This document shows positions 38,765 through 51,450 of a stretch of DNA of 64,000 nucleotides, one piece after another. The notes below the pieces were generated by a model. The model was not told the origin of the DNA. It ran no database searches and was given only the letters and a program-made list of their open reading frames with translations. Position 1 is the stretch's first letter. Each line of letters begins with the position of its first letter. Source of the DNA: Elmis aenea (lineage: Eukaryota > Arthropoda > Insecta > Coleoptera > Elmidae); contig OX393577.1 in assembly GCA_947652605.1 (NCBI GenBank), forward strand, positions 30,259,466-30,323,465, written 5' to 3'. The position numbers and the translations under genes are program-made.

Positions 38765-39712
38765 AAGTATATCTCGAGAATAGAAATAGAAATTTACATG
38801 ACATCTCAAATCACTGTGTACAAATAGTAAACCATATTCAAAGAGTGTGTTCTAATCAATGTGTAAAGAAATGGGTTCCGTTCATAAACTGGTATTGTTA
38901 CAGTCTCATATGACTTTGAAGAGGAAAAGTTCTGAAATGATTATTCGAAGTACGAGTAAATATTTTTAAATTATCAGAAGTCGACATGAAGCCTTTTCTA
39001 TCTACTTGATATATTTTTGTTGATGAACAATTTCAGTTTGTCAATGCAAGGAAATCAGACCAATGTTTTTATTTGTTTTAATAAAATGAAAGCTTTTGGA
39101 ACAAAACTTGACCTCTGGTGGTTAAAACAAAGTTACAAAGGATTATTTTGATATGTTTTCATCATTCTTACTAATGAGTGAGGACAACATGATAACTCGG
39201 AATTATATTTTAAATACATGTCAATTTATACACGGAATTATTTTAAAAAAATAAAAGAAATTTTTTAATATTTTCCAACTACAGAAGATATTCGTTTGAG
39301 CTATAGGTATGTGGGTAATAAGGGTATAAAGATTAAAGATTCAATAAAAAATAATACTCGTGAGTGAAACGGCAATAAATGTTTTACTTCCACTTGCAAT
39401 AACATTTGGCTGAAAGTGAATTTTTAGCAACAGTTCTGCCAAAAAAACTTCAGATATCGATTCGACGTTAAATAATGCTATTAAAGTAAGAATGGAGGAA
39501 CAACAACAAAGCCATTACCTACTCATAATCTTGTAGTATTTTGTTTATTATTTTTATAAGAGCTCTTATTAAATATAATTCATAGAGTACTATTTTGGTG
39601 GTTTATATAATTTTGAAATAGCCTGTTTTATTTGATATCAGGCCAATTTTCCTTAGAAATTTTCAATGTTAAATTTAAATAACAAAAAATTAAATTAAAC
39701 TATTTCTTAGTC
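38765..39712. other. AT-rich noncoding stretch
   Basis: No gene or repeat boundary was recognised. Confidence 0.4.
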
Positions 39713-39871
39713 ACCGGGCCCGGGGGAAAATTATATGGGCTACAGGTAAATTATTTGAAAATTCGTTTAAAAAATAAAATAAAAAATAGTGGTATGATGT
39801 CCGGGCCCCTGTAAATCCCGGGCTCGGTGAATTTTACACCATCACTCCTCCCCCTCTCGTCGGCCCGGGTT
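39713..39871. mobile_element. GGGCCC-rich hAT-type fragment, copy B
   Basis: It starts CACCGGGCCCGGGGGAAAA and contains AAATTATTTGAAAATTCGTT, as in copy A at 37330-37540. It ends in a CCTCCCCCTCTCGTCGGCCC block. No partner end or target duplication was seen. Confidence 0.5.
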
Positions 39872-40038
39872 GTTGTTATTATGAATAATTTTATTTATTT
39901 ATTTAGTATACAGTGATCCCGGTCTATCAGGTTTATAAAAAGTTTATAGTTGGGTCGCGGTAAAATTATAAACAATTATGTTGGGTCGCGCGGCAAAAAT
40001 GTTGAGAAACGCTGCAGTAGAGTATTGGTATTTTTAGG

Positions 40039-41272
40039 CAGGGTGGATAAAAATCATGATTTTTTTAAAAAAATCAAAAAAATCGATTTATTTGATTTAA
40101 ATCAGATTTTTTTGATTTAAATCAAATGTACCATATTATCGAATTTAGTGACATATTCACATGCTATTTCTGTTTTGTGCTAATATATTTAATAACCAAT
40201 ATATTTAATTCATTGGTGAATTTTTGTCAAAATGAAAAATTAAATATAATGATTAAGAATTTTGAAAAAATCAGTGCTAAATGGTGATGTTTAATTAATT
40301 ATATACAGGGTGAGTCATTAGTGCGGGATCGGTCGATTGTGGCTAAACGGCTTGAGACATGAAGTTGAATCAAATGCTATTTTATACAGTTTTTTCTAAA
40401 CACAATAAAAATATTTTCAAATATACAGGGTGAGTCACCTTTCTGGAACTAATAGCAACTTTTATATTTCAAATACAACACCCAATTTTTTATTTAATAT
40501 TTTTGACCGCCTTAATTTTAGCTTTGCATCAATATAAAATACTACAGGTTTTTATACGGCGTTGTAAAAAAAAATAATTTTCTAAATTATTCAAGGTTTT
40601 AAGTCTTTATTTAAAAAATTCTTCTGAAGTTATTTTGAAGTACAGAGTTTCAATTTGGTATGGACATGCAGAAAAAATTTCTCTGTTCGCTCGATATGAA
40701 AAAATTTGAATCACACATACAGGAGTGTTTATAAATAGGTGGCAACTTTCATGATTTTCAAAAGCTCGTAACTTGATTTTTTCAAATGCAAACCCCTGTA
40801 TTTTTTGATGTCATCGAATTCGTCTTTAAAAGAGCTTCATATTTTGTTAAGTATGTCCTATACCCAAAACTCATACTTTTTTCGAGATATTTGACATTTT
40901 TCTTCAAATTGTTATTGAAGCAATAGAGTGCCGTGGAACTTGAAAAAACTGACTGTTCACTTCGCTAACGTCAAAAACTTGTCATTTATTTTTTGAATCA
41001 TTGCATTTCCACAATGAATATTACTTTACAAGAGCAAATTGATATGGTTTATTCACCATTTCGTGTATTTAATTACTAATAGTAATACAATTTTATTTTA
41101 TTATAAATATTATCTATATTGTATCTACTACTCATATAATCTGTGATTTAAATTGATAATTTTTTTTTAAAACACTTGATTTAAATCAATGATTTTTAAA
41201 AAAAAATCACTTGATTAAAATCATGATTTAAATCGTGATTTAAATCAATTGATTTAAATCTGCTCAACCCTG
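40039..41272 (+). mobile_element. hAT element, sister of 22259-24258, with nested insertion
   Basis: The ends CAGGGTGGATAAAAATCATG and the inverse ending CTCAACCCTG are flanked by a perfect 8-bp duplication TTTTTAGG (40031-40038 and 41273-41280). Subterminal ATTTAAATCA repeats match the sister copy. No hAT transposase remains. The middle contains two transposon ends (CAGGGTGAGTCA at about 40306 and 40426). A truncated mariner-like start codon region (MNITLQEQIDMVYS, from 41014) marks an insertion of a different TA-type element. Confidence 0.85.
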
Positions 41273-41280
41273 TTTTTAGG

Positions 41281-44200
41281 TACGGAAAACAAGTATTCTT
41301 ATGATGCGTTACTAGTGCAGATGCTTTGATAAGTTCGAATCACATGCGATGAAAAATTATTTTATTTATTAAGACAACTGAAGATTATGATCACAAGTAC
41401 AGAGCCCTGAAACTCAGGATCTCTAGGCGCACGCCTAGTGAGTCTATGCCAAAACGGCCAATAGCTTTGCAGAATGGTATATTTAACCTCCAAGCTTGTG
41501 ACGATTCTACGCATAATGTCCATTTATTTGGTGAATAGATCTTTGACTAACGGAATATTGTACTTTTAGTTTGAAATTTGGCCCAAATTATTTTCAGCTT
41601 ACCGGTTTCAATATCGAAATTTTAATTCTTGGAAGCGCTGCCACGAAAAACTAATAAACTTTATTACTTACATATTTTCTTTCCATGTAATAATATTTAT
41701 AAGGCATATTAGTAGAGAGATATACGTGATTCAAATAATAAAAAACGGGTTTTAAAATACGAAAATAAAAATTATAACGAAAAACTTACAGCACAAATTC
41801 AGATTTATACTAAGTTATTTTTATTCTTTTTTTATTTATTATGCAAATTAAATCAGTTTTTTTCATTAATGACTAAATAAAAAAATATTTCAATACACCG
41901 CCTCTAATGAAACACTCCAAATATGCTAACGCATGCTAGATTTAGTTTTCTATTTTGGCCAATTATAATAGTATACAGACACAATAAATTAACTTTCAGT
42001 CTCTAGAGAAGTTTTCTTATATGTTATTTGTCATTCTAATAGACACGTGGCAACAGATTAATTAGTATTTTAAATACTTTTACTGAATAGTATCATGGGA
42101 ACGATAAAATTTAAAATAGTCGTTTAAAATCGCCACCAATAACATATCCGACAAAAAAGTTAGCTCAGATATTTTACATTAGAGATGTTACCGATATTAC
42201 AGGCAATATAGATTCCAGATACTGATATATTTTTTTTGCATCCGAGTACCATTTAGTGTAACCAGCAAAAAATAAACAGCTGAGAATCCATTGACCTTTG
42301 GGAATATTTAATTTTTTTTTTCTATTCGCACGTAAAACGTCTAAGTTTTTTAAGTTCTGTTAAAAAGACGTCATTATGGTGTTGTCGTTTATGGCAGTGT
42401 TATACTATTTAAATAAATATATTACATAATGTTTTTTGGGTATAAAACGATTCTGTATTTCTTCATCTAAAAATATGAACCGTTTTACAATATAATCGTT
42501 TATCATTAATTTACTTGTTGCTCGACTTTCTGCTTTATATAACAGGTTTATGGTACACCACTTCCGTTATTCTCATATTCCTTAAATAGCCGCATTGCTA
42601 TATATTAGATTGTTACTATTAACTATAGCTTTTTGCAATTTGTTGATTATGGTGTTTAGTAATAAACAACTGTCACTTTTATTGTTTTTACAAATAAACA
42701 AAATTTAATGGTAATATAACAAGCAATACAATTGTTTACTTTCAGTTTAGATACACGATGTAGTTGCAAAAACATATTATTTAGGTATGTTTAAATGAAC
42801 AAAACTGTTTTAAGTCCTGAACTTTTAACTTTAAACTTAAGAGATGTAAATATACAGTATGTTTTGATACGCATTACACCTTCACAGGTAGATAGGATTA
42901 AGTAAGTAAGTATGAAAGTATGTTTTGATAAAAGTTAAAGTTTAGCAAAATCAACACAGCATAAAAAATTCTGTGTATTATTTAAAAAGTTTTGCTTCTT
43001 AAAACTAGGTATGAAAGCTCTTTATATATTTGAACGAAAATTTCATTTTTGTAACCAACAAAATACAAGATATACAGTGTTTCATTAAAAAATAAACAAA
43101 GTTGGTATCAACGTATAGTTGCAAGTAATTTTAGGTTATGTAGTTAATCAACTTTTTGTTTTTAGCTTCACATGCAAAAAATACAGGAGATTTCAGTTTT
43201 TTCATGGCGAATTTAGTAGCGAAGTTATAACATTCAAAATAGATCTTTTTATGGATCCTATATAAATCGATAGCATTTGTTTTATTCTTTTCAGTGATAT
43301 GTCACTCTTTATGAGAAAACAAATAAAAATATTTATTTAATCTGAATTCGTTTTAAGTATGTAACAAACCCCATAATTTTATTAAAGAAGGTAATACATT
43401 TATACGAATGTTATCGAATAAGTGGTTTTTGTTTTATTTATTAAAATAAATGGGCAACTTATTAAAAAAAATTGTTTTTGGTAGTTTAGGTAAATGTATT
43501 AAATTTTTTGCGGTAAATGATCTTTTTTTGAAAAGAGAAAACAAATGCCATCTATTTAAGATTTAAGTTAATATACAATATGGCGCCCATAAAAGATAAA
43601 AAGTAGGCTGACATATAAAACTATTGGAGTTTACAAAAATATACATTTTCATTTAAAAATTAGAAAAAATGTTGCATAGATTAACCAATTCCAAAAATTA
43701 AGTTCATCTTCCATCAAGTTAGCTACCAATATTTCAGAACATTTTAATGTTGTTATAATCCGACTTCTATTGTATGCGACTGTTTGCTTATTTAACCTAA
43801 TTTCTTGAACCAAGATGGTTTGAATTGTACACACTGATAATTTGGTGAAAATCATTTGCTTGAACTATTTTCAAAACATCGTTCCTGAATGTATTTTGCC
43901 AAAAAATATGAAAAAACCAAGTTTTCGAAAACGAGCGTTCATTGATGAGTAGACAGGCCACTTAAGAAGTCATTGAGGCCAGCCTGCATTTCTACAAAGC
44001 TGTTGAACATCATTATTAAGCAGCCAATTAATTATTCGTTTGTAGCCCTTCAAAATTTTAAAGGTAGTGATTTATTTTTGTCGTGTATTTTATTTATCGG
44101 CTTTAAAATTGTTGTATTTCTGGACTACATAAACTGATTGTTACATAAATATTTCATTTATTTACTAAAATAAACAATATTGTAAATAAATTGTTACTTA

Positions 44201-46840
44201 GTTTGGTACAAAAAGTAAGACTGACGGGGCGGATGCTTGTATATTAAATTTTTTTGCTTGTTTATATATTATTTGTTTTTTAAATAGAACTCAATTTTCT
44301 AAGTTTAGGATATCATTTTCACGCAAACGCTGCTACAGTAAGCCTATTTTGTTATAAATAAAACTAATTTACCCTAGAGTAAACTCAGTTACTTCTAACT
44401 TTGCTAATTATTTCCACACCTTTTTAACCTAACTTTTTTTTACATTTTTCTTACAATAATCAGCGTTCAATAAAAATAAGTGTTTGATTTTAAGTTTCTG
44501 TTGTTCATATTTCAACGAAAATGACTTTGTGGTTTTAAAAACAAATAAATAAATTTACGTTATCGCTTTATTGTTATATAACGTAATTTTAACGAGTGCT
44601 TCCTTTCAGTAACCGCAGCATATATACGACTGGCAATTTGTTGTTCAATTACAACTGTTTTGTAATACCAAAAAAAGTCATTATTCGTTGATTGACATTA
44701 CGTGCTAGAAATTTACTCTAGATAAGGGCGCGGTTCTTATTAAACTTATAAATTGCAGTTTCTGTAGCAAATTGATTTTCTGCTCAGATGCCTTGCAAAT
44801 TCTACTTGTTTATTAAGTAGTTTTAAAATGTACGTTGCTGGTGTTAATAAAAACTTTAAGAATGTACAGAAAACATCCGACTAAATAATTTTAATCCGTG
44901 GCAATTTTTTACTTTTATGTTTTAATGTGTGAACATTATTTATTTCTCTAGTATTTATCGAATAATCCTGTTTCATGTAAATATGTCCTGTTTTTCTTTG
45001 TTTTAAAATATTTTAATATAATAAAAAGAAGTTAACAAAATTTTGTGTTGACATCCATTAAGATCTTAAATTCAGTTACGGCAACACTTCCTTTATTTCA
45101 TTATGTAATTCCTTAAATTCAGCTTTTTTAGCTTTATAATTAAAAATAATTATAACTGAAAGCGTCAAATTTAGATTTCTACCACAAACATCCGAATAAT
45201 CTAGTAATGTAAATGTTTGTTGACAATACTTTAAACCTTTTGAATACATTGCAATGTCGAGTAAATTATTTATTATTCAAAACTAATTAAACCGTGTTTT
45301 TTACATGCTGTAAATGTAAACTATACACATTATTATCTCGCTTGTGTTTGGATAGCTCCAATTCAAGTGACTTTCTTTGTGACCACGCCTATTTTAAACT
45401 TTCATTCATGTTACTTTTATTAAATTTGAATCGAAATAACGGTTATAAATATAATTAGTGAAAAACATAAGAAGGTGATAGCAAAAATTATCTAGCAAGT
45501 GAATGTCAACATTTTTGAATTGTTTTATTTGTCTGGTTTTATATTTCAAATATTGACATTACTTTTTTATTTATATTAGGTATGAACGATTACTTATACT
45601 ATTTTTTAAAAGTAGTTCATTAATAATTTATTAATTAGAAAAAAGTAAATTATACAATGCCAATTAGTAAGACTTTTCAATAATTAACAAAAATTAATCG
45701 GTTATTTATAAATAGAATACAAGTTTTTAATTATATTAACTAATAGTGTGCAAAATTACGCCAGTAGATAGCACATGGAGATATATAATTTTATTTTTAT
45801 ATACTTTATTAGGTTTGCTAACACATTTTGTCTAAAAAGGACAGTTCTACTCAATAGTGAAGCAATATCTTACATATTATGTCATTATGATACGTAATTC
45901 GAATAACGCCACTAAGCTTAGCGATGTTATCTACACCAAAGAGCACGCTTTATGAGGAAATCTTATTACTTATTACATGGAGTTAATGTGCTTTTTTCCG
46001 TTCGTTTCATATTTATGTTAATTTTAGTCATTGTTGATATAGCGTCAATGCTACAACACACAGAAGCCATTAACATAACAATAGTAATTTGAACATAGTC
46101 CCATTTTTTTATTAACAATTATAATTCACACGTGCGCTATGGTTACGTTATATTTGTGTATCGCGTTACTATAATATGTTGTCAAAGTTTATTTGCTAAG
46201 TTTGATTATAATCAACTTAAACTCGTTTACGTTAAAATGCAGTTTTGCAATTCATATTATATTTGCAACAATTATAAAATGAAGCAATTTGCTTTTGGCT
46301 CGTTTTCCTGTGGAAAATTACATCAGAAAATAAAAACGTTTAATCAAAGTGGCAATAGCACACATAGCCTTAAAATGTTTTTAATGATGATCTAATGAAG
46401 ATGGATAGCACCGGAAGTCGTTTACTTATTTCAGTAAAGACCAAGACACCTAATACGGCATTTAAAAGTATATGATGTGTAATTAACATGTTTTTATTAA
46501 ATGATTATACCTTTAGGAGTTTGGTGAAACTAATAAGTAGTAATTAATGTAAGGTTATTCTAAATAAAAATACGCACTTAAACACTAAACATAACGCGCT
46601 TAGAGGTAGGCTCATTTTGAAAATAAGTGAATGATCAATAAAGCATTTATACAAATAAAAAATTGTGCACTCTAGCCAAATTTGTAAAAAGTAGCAATAC
46701 ATGTTTTTAAATTGTTGTTAAAAATAATACTTTATCAACGATTTATTTACAAATGTCTTACTTATGTACTTAGTACATATTTTAATTTACTGATTAAATC
46801 AAGAAGTTAACATTTTATTTAATTTTTGTACATTAACAAG
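41281..46840. other. AT-rich noncoding stretch
   Basis: This is about 5.5 kb without a recognised gene. Solitary transposon ends occur near 41401 (CAGAGCCCTGAAACTCAGG) and 43077 (ACAGTGTTTCATTAAAAAAT). The frames at 43649-43855 and 46132-46395 have no recognisable domain. Confidence 0.4.
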
Positions 46841-46890
46841 GAACCGGAATCGAACCGGAACCGGAATCGAAATCGAAGCCGAAATGAGTC
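46841..46890 (+). repeat. Short CCGGAATCGAA simple repeat
   Basis: It is built of imperfect units such as CCGGAATCGAA and CCGGAACCGG in a row, followed by further GAATCGA-type strings to about 46930. It is probably part of a transposon terminus of unknown family. Confidence 0.5.
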
Positions 46891-47710
46891 GATGCTTATT
46901 TTATGAATCGAGAACGAAATTGGATAAGCTTCAAGGTAGAAAAGACTTTTCGAATCGCAAACACAACCTAACCGATTGGTGTCAACCGATCAAACGCTTT
47001 ATAAAACGATTTTAATTGGTCATATTTTTATACGTGTTACTGTTTAATTTTTAAAATGGCAAATAAAAATTTAAAAAAAGGCTTAATTGAACCTGAACCG
47101 ATATCGAACCGTTTCCCTTAAACCTTCAACCACATCGGTAACAAATAAAAACCGTGTATTAAAACAACAATTTAGCGGTTCAAATCTCTGCAATAAAGGC
47201 GCATACGAGGGTCGAGCTTATTTTAGTATCTACTAACGAAAAACACGATTAATATTTTATTTTTAAATGTTTAAAGTTATTCGCCTCAGCATTAATACTT
47301 TTCGCAATTCTTACTTTCGACACCTTAAAAAGCTCCCAATAAGTTTTGTGACGGATGACTTGCAACGTAATCGTGAACGGCAGCATTTATTTCCTCTACA
47401 AGAACTTTTTACTCAACTTTAAAAGTCCAAAAAATAACCGTACATTGCAAAATGAGGTGAAAACTGTGTGTTCACACATTTTATCTGTATACCAACTCAC
47501 AGTGACGGTCTTTTTCTGCGTCCGTCCAGAAAATCAGTTGTTTCCATTCATTTTTTAGGCTGAAAAATACATCTTTACCGGTCTAGGCCGGAAAGTAGCC
47601 ATGTTGATGAGTTGTTGTGTTGATTTGCGCTGTCAAACAAGCGTCATTATACCCCCTAGCGAATTTTCACCCGTAGTTTTTTAAGTTACTGTTTAATTAT
47701 GGATGGCGAC

Positions 47711-47970
47711 CAGTGGCGTAGCGAGGGTAAATGGCGCCCGGGGCATAGTTTTTTTTCGCCCCCCTCTTGCCCGTATTTTTATTGTAGTTTGTGAGTTTTA
47801 AGTAAAATGTACCTAATGATTTTTTTTTTAAATTTAAAATTTGCAATACACCTAATACTATAGATTAATAAACTTTTAACTTTAACCTAATTTGTTACGT
47901 TTTTTTTAGAGTCTGGATGTCGCCAATGGTCAATCCTAGTCACGATTACAATCTAATCACTACGCTACTG
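47711..47970. mobile_element. Short hAT-type relic
   Basis: The left end CAGTGGCGTAGCGAGGG and right end CACTACGCTACTG are imperfect inverted hAT termini. The centre is AT-rich and noncoding. The flanking 8-mers do not match, so the insertion is old. Confidence 0.55.
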
Positions 47971-48183
47971 TGACTACATAGCACTGTACTCTGCTTTTGT
48001 ACACTTTCAGTTTACACCAGTTCAAACCGTCTGAACTTGTGTAGACTGAATTTTAGTTTTCTGGCCAAGTTTCGTTGCATGTCACAATTTTGTAAAATAT
48101 TTGGTGAGACTTGTCGACCGTTATTGAGAAGATTCAAAATGTTAAGACAAATTATACACTCTATTTTTTGGAGCTCAGACAAC

Positions 48184-48417
48184 TTATTTTAAATGCAGGT
48201 GATCGTGAGGGATTGTTCTAACTGAAGTCTCAGTCTCAAGTTGATGCCCTATTACCGTATAGGTGGCTATATTGTCATCTTCAATTATTTTCTTAATAGC
48301 AGCAATAGCAATACTTTTTTTGGTAGCAGGACGTTCTGTTCCTTTTTTGATGCTGTACAGAACTCTTTTGTAATTTAATTTTTTATACGAATGGTAAATT
48401 GTTGGCAAGGAAGGCAC
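48184..48417 (-). pseudogene. Mariner-type transposase fragment (second helix-turn-helix)
   Basis: The 77-codon frame contains GTERPATKKSIAIAAIKKII, DNIATYTVIGHQLETETSVR and TIPHDHLHLK before a stop. This matches the mariner pattern GRP.....I..I...I..D...T...I...L..S..TI..ILH.HL..K. The catalytic region that would follow on the minus strand below 48184 is broken by stops. It is the decayed remains of a mariner-like element whose ends were not located. Confidence 0.7.
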
Positions 48418-49068
48418 TTACTAGTTTACTAAAATTGTTTAAAACTTTTTAAAATCGTAGTAAATTTAAAATCGAATATCCTCACGGATTAACTCAATTG
48501 TTCACTACTTTCACTATTTTAAGAAATTAATAAGCTAGGTTTTAATCAACTTGACTTTAACAATTAAACCTCCAATGACAGTTAAAGAACTATATGATAT
48601 GAATGTGCTTATTGTATTAAATTTAGCTTGGCTCTAGTAAATTTATTTGGGTTGTTTTGTTTTTATTAGATTAAAAGCTAAAACTGTAAAATAGGAGTAA
48701 CAAAATTTTTAATTTATGCATAAAATTGATATTTGTTTTTAACTAATGATGTCATGCCGTTAACACGAAAGTCGTGCAGAAAGGCGTACGTAAATAGTCG
48801 CATTTTCCTAATATACTTTAAAATGCGTACATAAGTGTGTGATATTTTATTACACTGGCTGGTAAATATTTAAACAACCATGAATAATTTCGCACCAATG
48901 GTCAGACCACCAGCAGATCAAATTCCGTTTCATTATACTCAAAAATAGAATTTTAAGGCAGGCATAAACTTACTGATAGTAATTCTTTACGCCGAATTAG
49001 TGCTGAACTAAAATGAATTCAGAATTCGTGCGTTGCGATAAAAAAAAATTGCGTTTATGTATGACGTA

Positions 49069-49489
49069 CCGGGTTTTTCCGTTAAGAGGCCCACCCGAAT
49101 ATAAGCCATGTGGGCTTATATTTGAATTTTGTTTTCCAAACAGAAGCCCATGGGCCTTTACTTCGGGACAAATAACAACGCGCTTTTTCGTAACATAGGT
49201 ATATCGGCGCTCTGCGCATGGTGCCAAATATCGTCGGCCCGAGATGACATTGCAATAGATGTGAACTGCGTATGCGCGTCTCTACTCGTTGTCAAAATAT
49301 TTAACCCTACAAATGAAAAATAAAAAGTCTAGTAAACGAAAATCGTATACTATCCAGGAAAAACTACAGTTTCAAAATAAACCTGTTTCCGTTAAGAAGC
49401 TCATGGGCTTCTATTTAGGGACAACATGAGAACCTTAAAAATATAAAAACCAAATACAAGCCCATGGGCTTTTTAACGGAAAAACCCGG
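49069..49489 (+). mobile_element. Pogo-derived MITE with TA target site
   Basis: The ends CCGGGTTTTTCCGTTAAGAG and the inverse ending CGGAAAAACCCGG are flanked by TA (49067-49068 and 49490-49491). Subterminal GCCCATGGGC palindromes appear near both ends. A short transposase start remains (49313-49429). The overlapping frames on both strands at 48997-49323 are by-products of the palindromic ends. Confidence 0.75.
49313..49429 (+). pseudogene. Pogo/Tigger-like transposase N-terminal fragment
   Basis: The frame begins MKNKKSSKRKSYTIQEKLQF. The string KRKSYTIQEKLQ is the start of the N-terminal helix-turn-helix of pogo/Tigger-type (CENP-B-like) transposases. After about 22 residues the frame runs into the right terminal repeat of the MITE, so almost all of the transposase has been deleted. 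Confidence 0.65.
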
Positions 49490-49491
49490 TA

Positions 49492-51299
49492 CGTCTAACA
49501 ATGAGAGTATTTTTGGATAGCACTGTTTAAAATTGTTTTTTTTTTTTTTCATATCCCGATAGTAAATTTACTTTTGATTAGAAGAAAATTCACTACAAGA
49601 ACAAATAAAAAAAATAAATAAATACGAACTATTCTTTCCGTAAAATAATTTTCCCAATTAATTCAGTTTTGCCATCAGCATCATGTTTTATTTATTATAT
49701 TAGTCATATCACCTACGCTAGTGTAAAAAACTAGTTTATCTACACAATTTCCCTATTATATTCAAATGAATAATTGAATACTCAAATCGGCAAGTTCACA
49801 GCGAACTCGAAAACGGATTCGACTCAATTAAAACGAGTATTAATTCAAACGACATTAGCATGTAACAAAAACATAAACCTTTACTAATTAATATATTTGC
49901 TTATGCATAGTTTGGGGTCGTTAGTGACAGTATTTAAACTGTTGGCTGCAAATCACTTTTTACAAACAATTTATCATTTAAAGATATTTTTAACTTGTTA
50001 TTAATAATGCTATAGTATAATTTAAAATCAACCTGTTACAGATATCAAACTATCAAATCCAGTTTGCTAAAGGTCATGGCAATTGCCTTGCAGATACCAA
50101 TGTGGTTATCCGAAATAATAAAGTATAACTTAAGTAAATTTAAAATTAATTGAAGTGGAGAAATTTTTACTTTTCCTCACGAACATAATGTGAGAATACT
50201 TATAATCATCACCACTTGAAACATCAGAGTTTTGTTTCTTTTTGTTTCCGAAGCGTGAAGTGTGTGAAGTATGATATGTAGAAAAAAAACTTGATTTCAT
50301 ATTGGTAATAGCGGTTAATAATATACCACAAAAAACCGAAAATACCACAAGAATAATAGAGTTGTGCTATCTGGATTAAATATGCAATAATATCAATAAA
50401 CATTTGTAGCAAAATGTTCGTTTTTTTTATGGGCATGAGAACTCAACAAACATGAACAAGACAATGTAAATGTAACATTTTATTTATTTAAAAAAATATT
50501 TTAAATGCTATTTCCTGAGAGCATTATAAGACCATCATAACGGTTTAAAAATTAGCAACAGTCGTTAGATGTATAAATTATTTTGCTACAATGCTTACCA
50601 TATACCTGTTATTAGTAATGGAAATAAAATTTTAATTTAAAATAGAGCAAAGTTGCTAAATTTGGTGCTGTATTCAAATCTGATAAAAATAGTACCATTT
50701 TAAATACAAACAACAGATTAATTTTATTTTAAATCTTATCATAACTTGCTACAGTAACCATCTAGCCTTAAACCTGTATCTAATGTAAAAAATTGTACAT
50801 TGAAGTGCGGTTTTACTAAAGATATTTAAAAATAAAACTGACTATTAGTTTGTACTTTTATTTTATTCTATATTATATTGATAGACAAGATTTCCACAAA
50901 ACTAAAAATATTAGCTACAGCCGTAAAATTTAACAGATTCAAAATGGTGTCACAGTTTGCTAAGATTACATTCATGGCAATGTTGATCTAATAAAAAATC
51001 GCTATTCGCAATTTTTTGCGGTTGTTTCTAAATTTCACCCACAGTGCTGAATTTTTAGTATTATCTTTTATTACTAATACCATATGGCGCCTGTTCCTGT
51101 TAGAAGTAACAAAGTTGTCAATGATTTAAAACAGCCAGAACGCCTGACATAAGAATTAGAGCACCCACCTTATGGAAAATAGAATAGAATATTTTCAATA
51201 TCTTTAAAAATTAAAGAAGTAAAGCAAAAAAAACGAAAATGATTTTTTAAATTTTCTCTTAGACCAGGATATTTTTTAATCCGATTTTACACAAAATTT
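49492..51299. other. AT-rich noncoding stretch
   Basis: No gene or mobile-element boundary was recognised. The overlapping frames at 50130-50436 have no domain. Confidence 0.4.
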
Positions 51300-51317
51300 A
51301 TCAACTTTGCCCCATTA

Positions 51318-51450
51318 AACCGACTTCGTCGCTCTTCCAGTGTGCGCTATTTCGATGTTGAGTCTCGAATTTGGAACACGCTGTACAATACCAATCAATG
51401 ATTTTTTACTTTGGTATCGACTGATGCCGTACGGAAATTTAAAATAAGTG
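51318..51450 (+). pseudogene. Possible LINE ORF2 C-terminal fragment
   Basis: One frame reads RLRRSSSVRYFDVESRIWNT, then a stop, then TLVSTDAVRKFKISV. The pattern of an R.S/V...WN(S)L block followed by S...V..FK..L is typical of the extreme C-terminus of CR1/Jockey-type LINE proteins. The match is short and partial, so the call is tentative. Confidence 0.3.

Noticed and set aside
48997..49323. Overlapping frames on both strands (61-76 codons)
   Set aside because: They arise from the palindromic subterminal repeats of the pogo-derived MITE.
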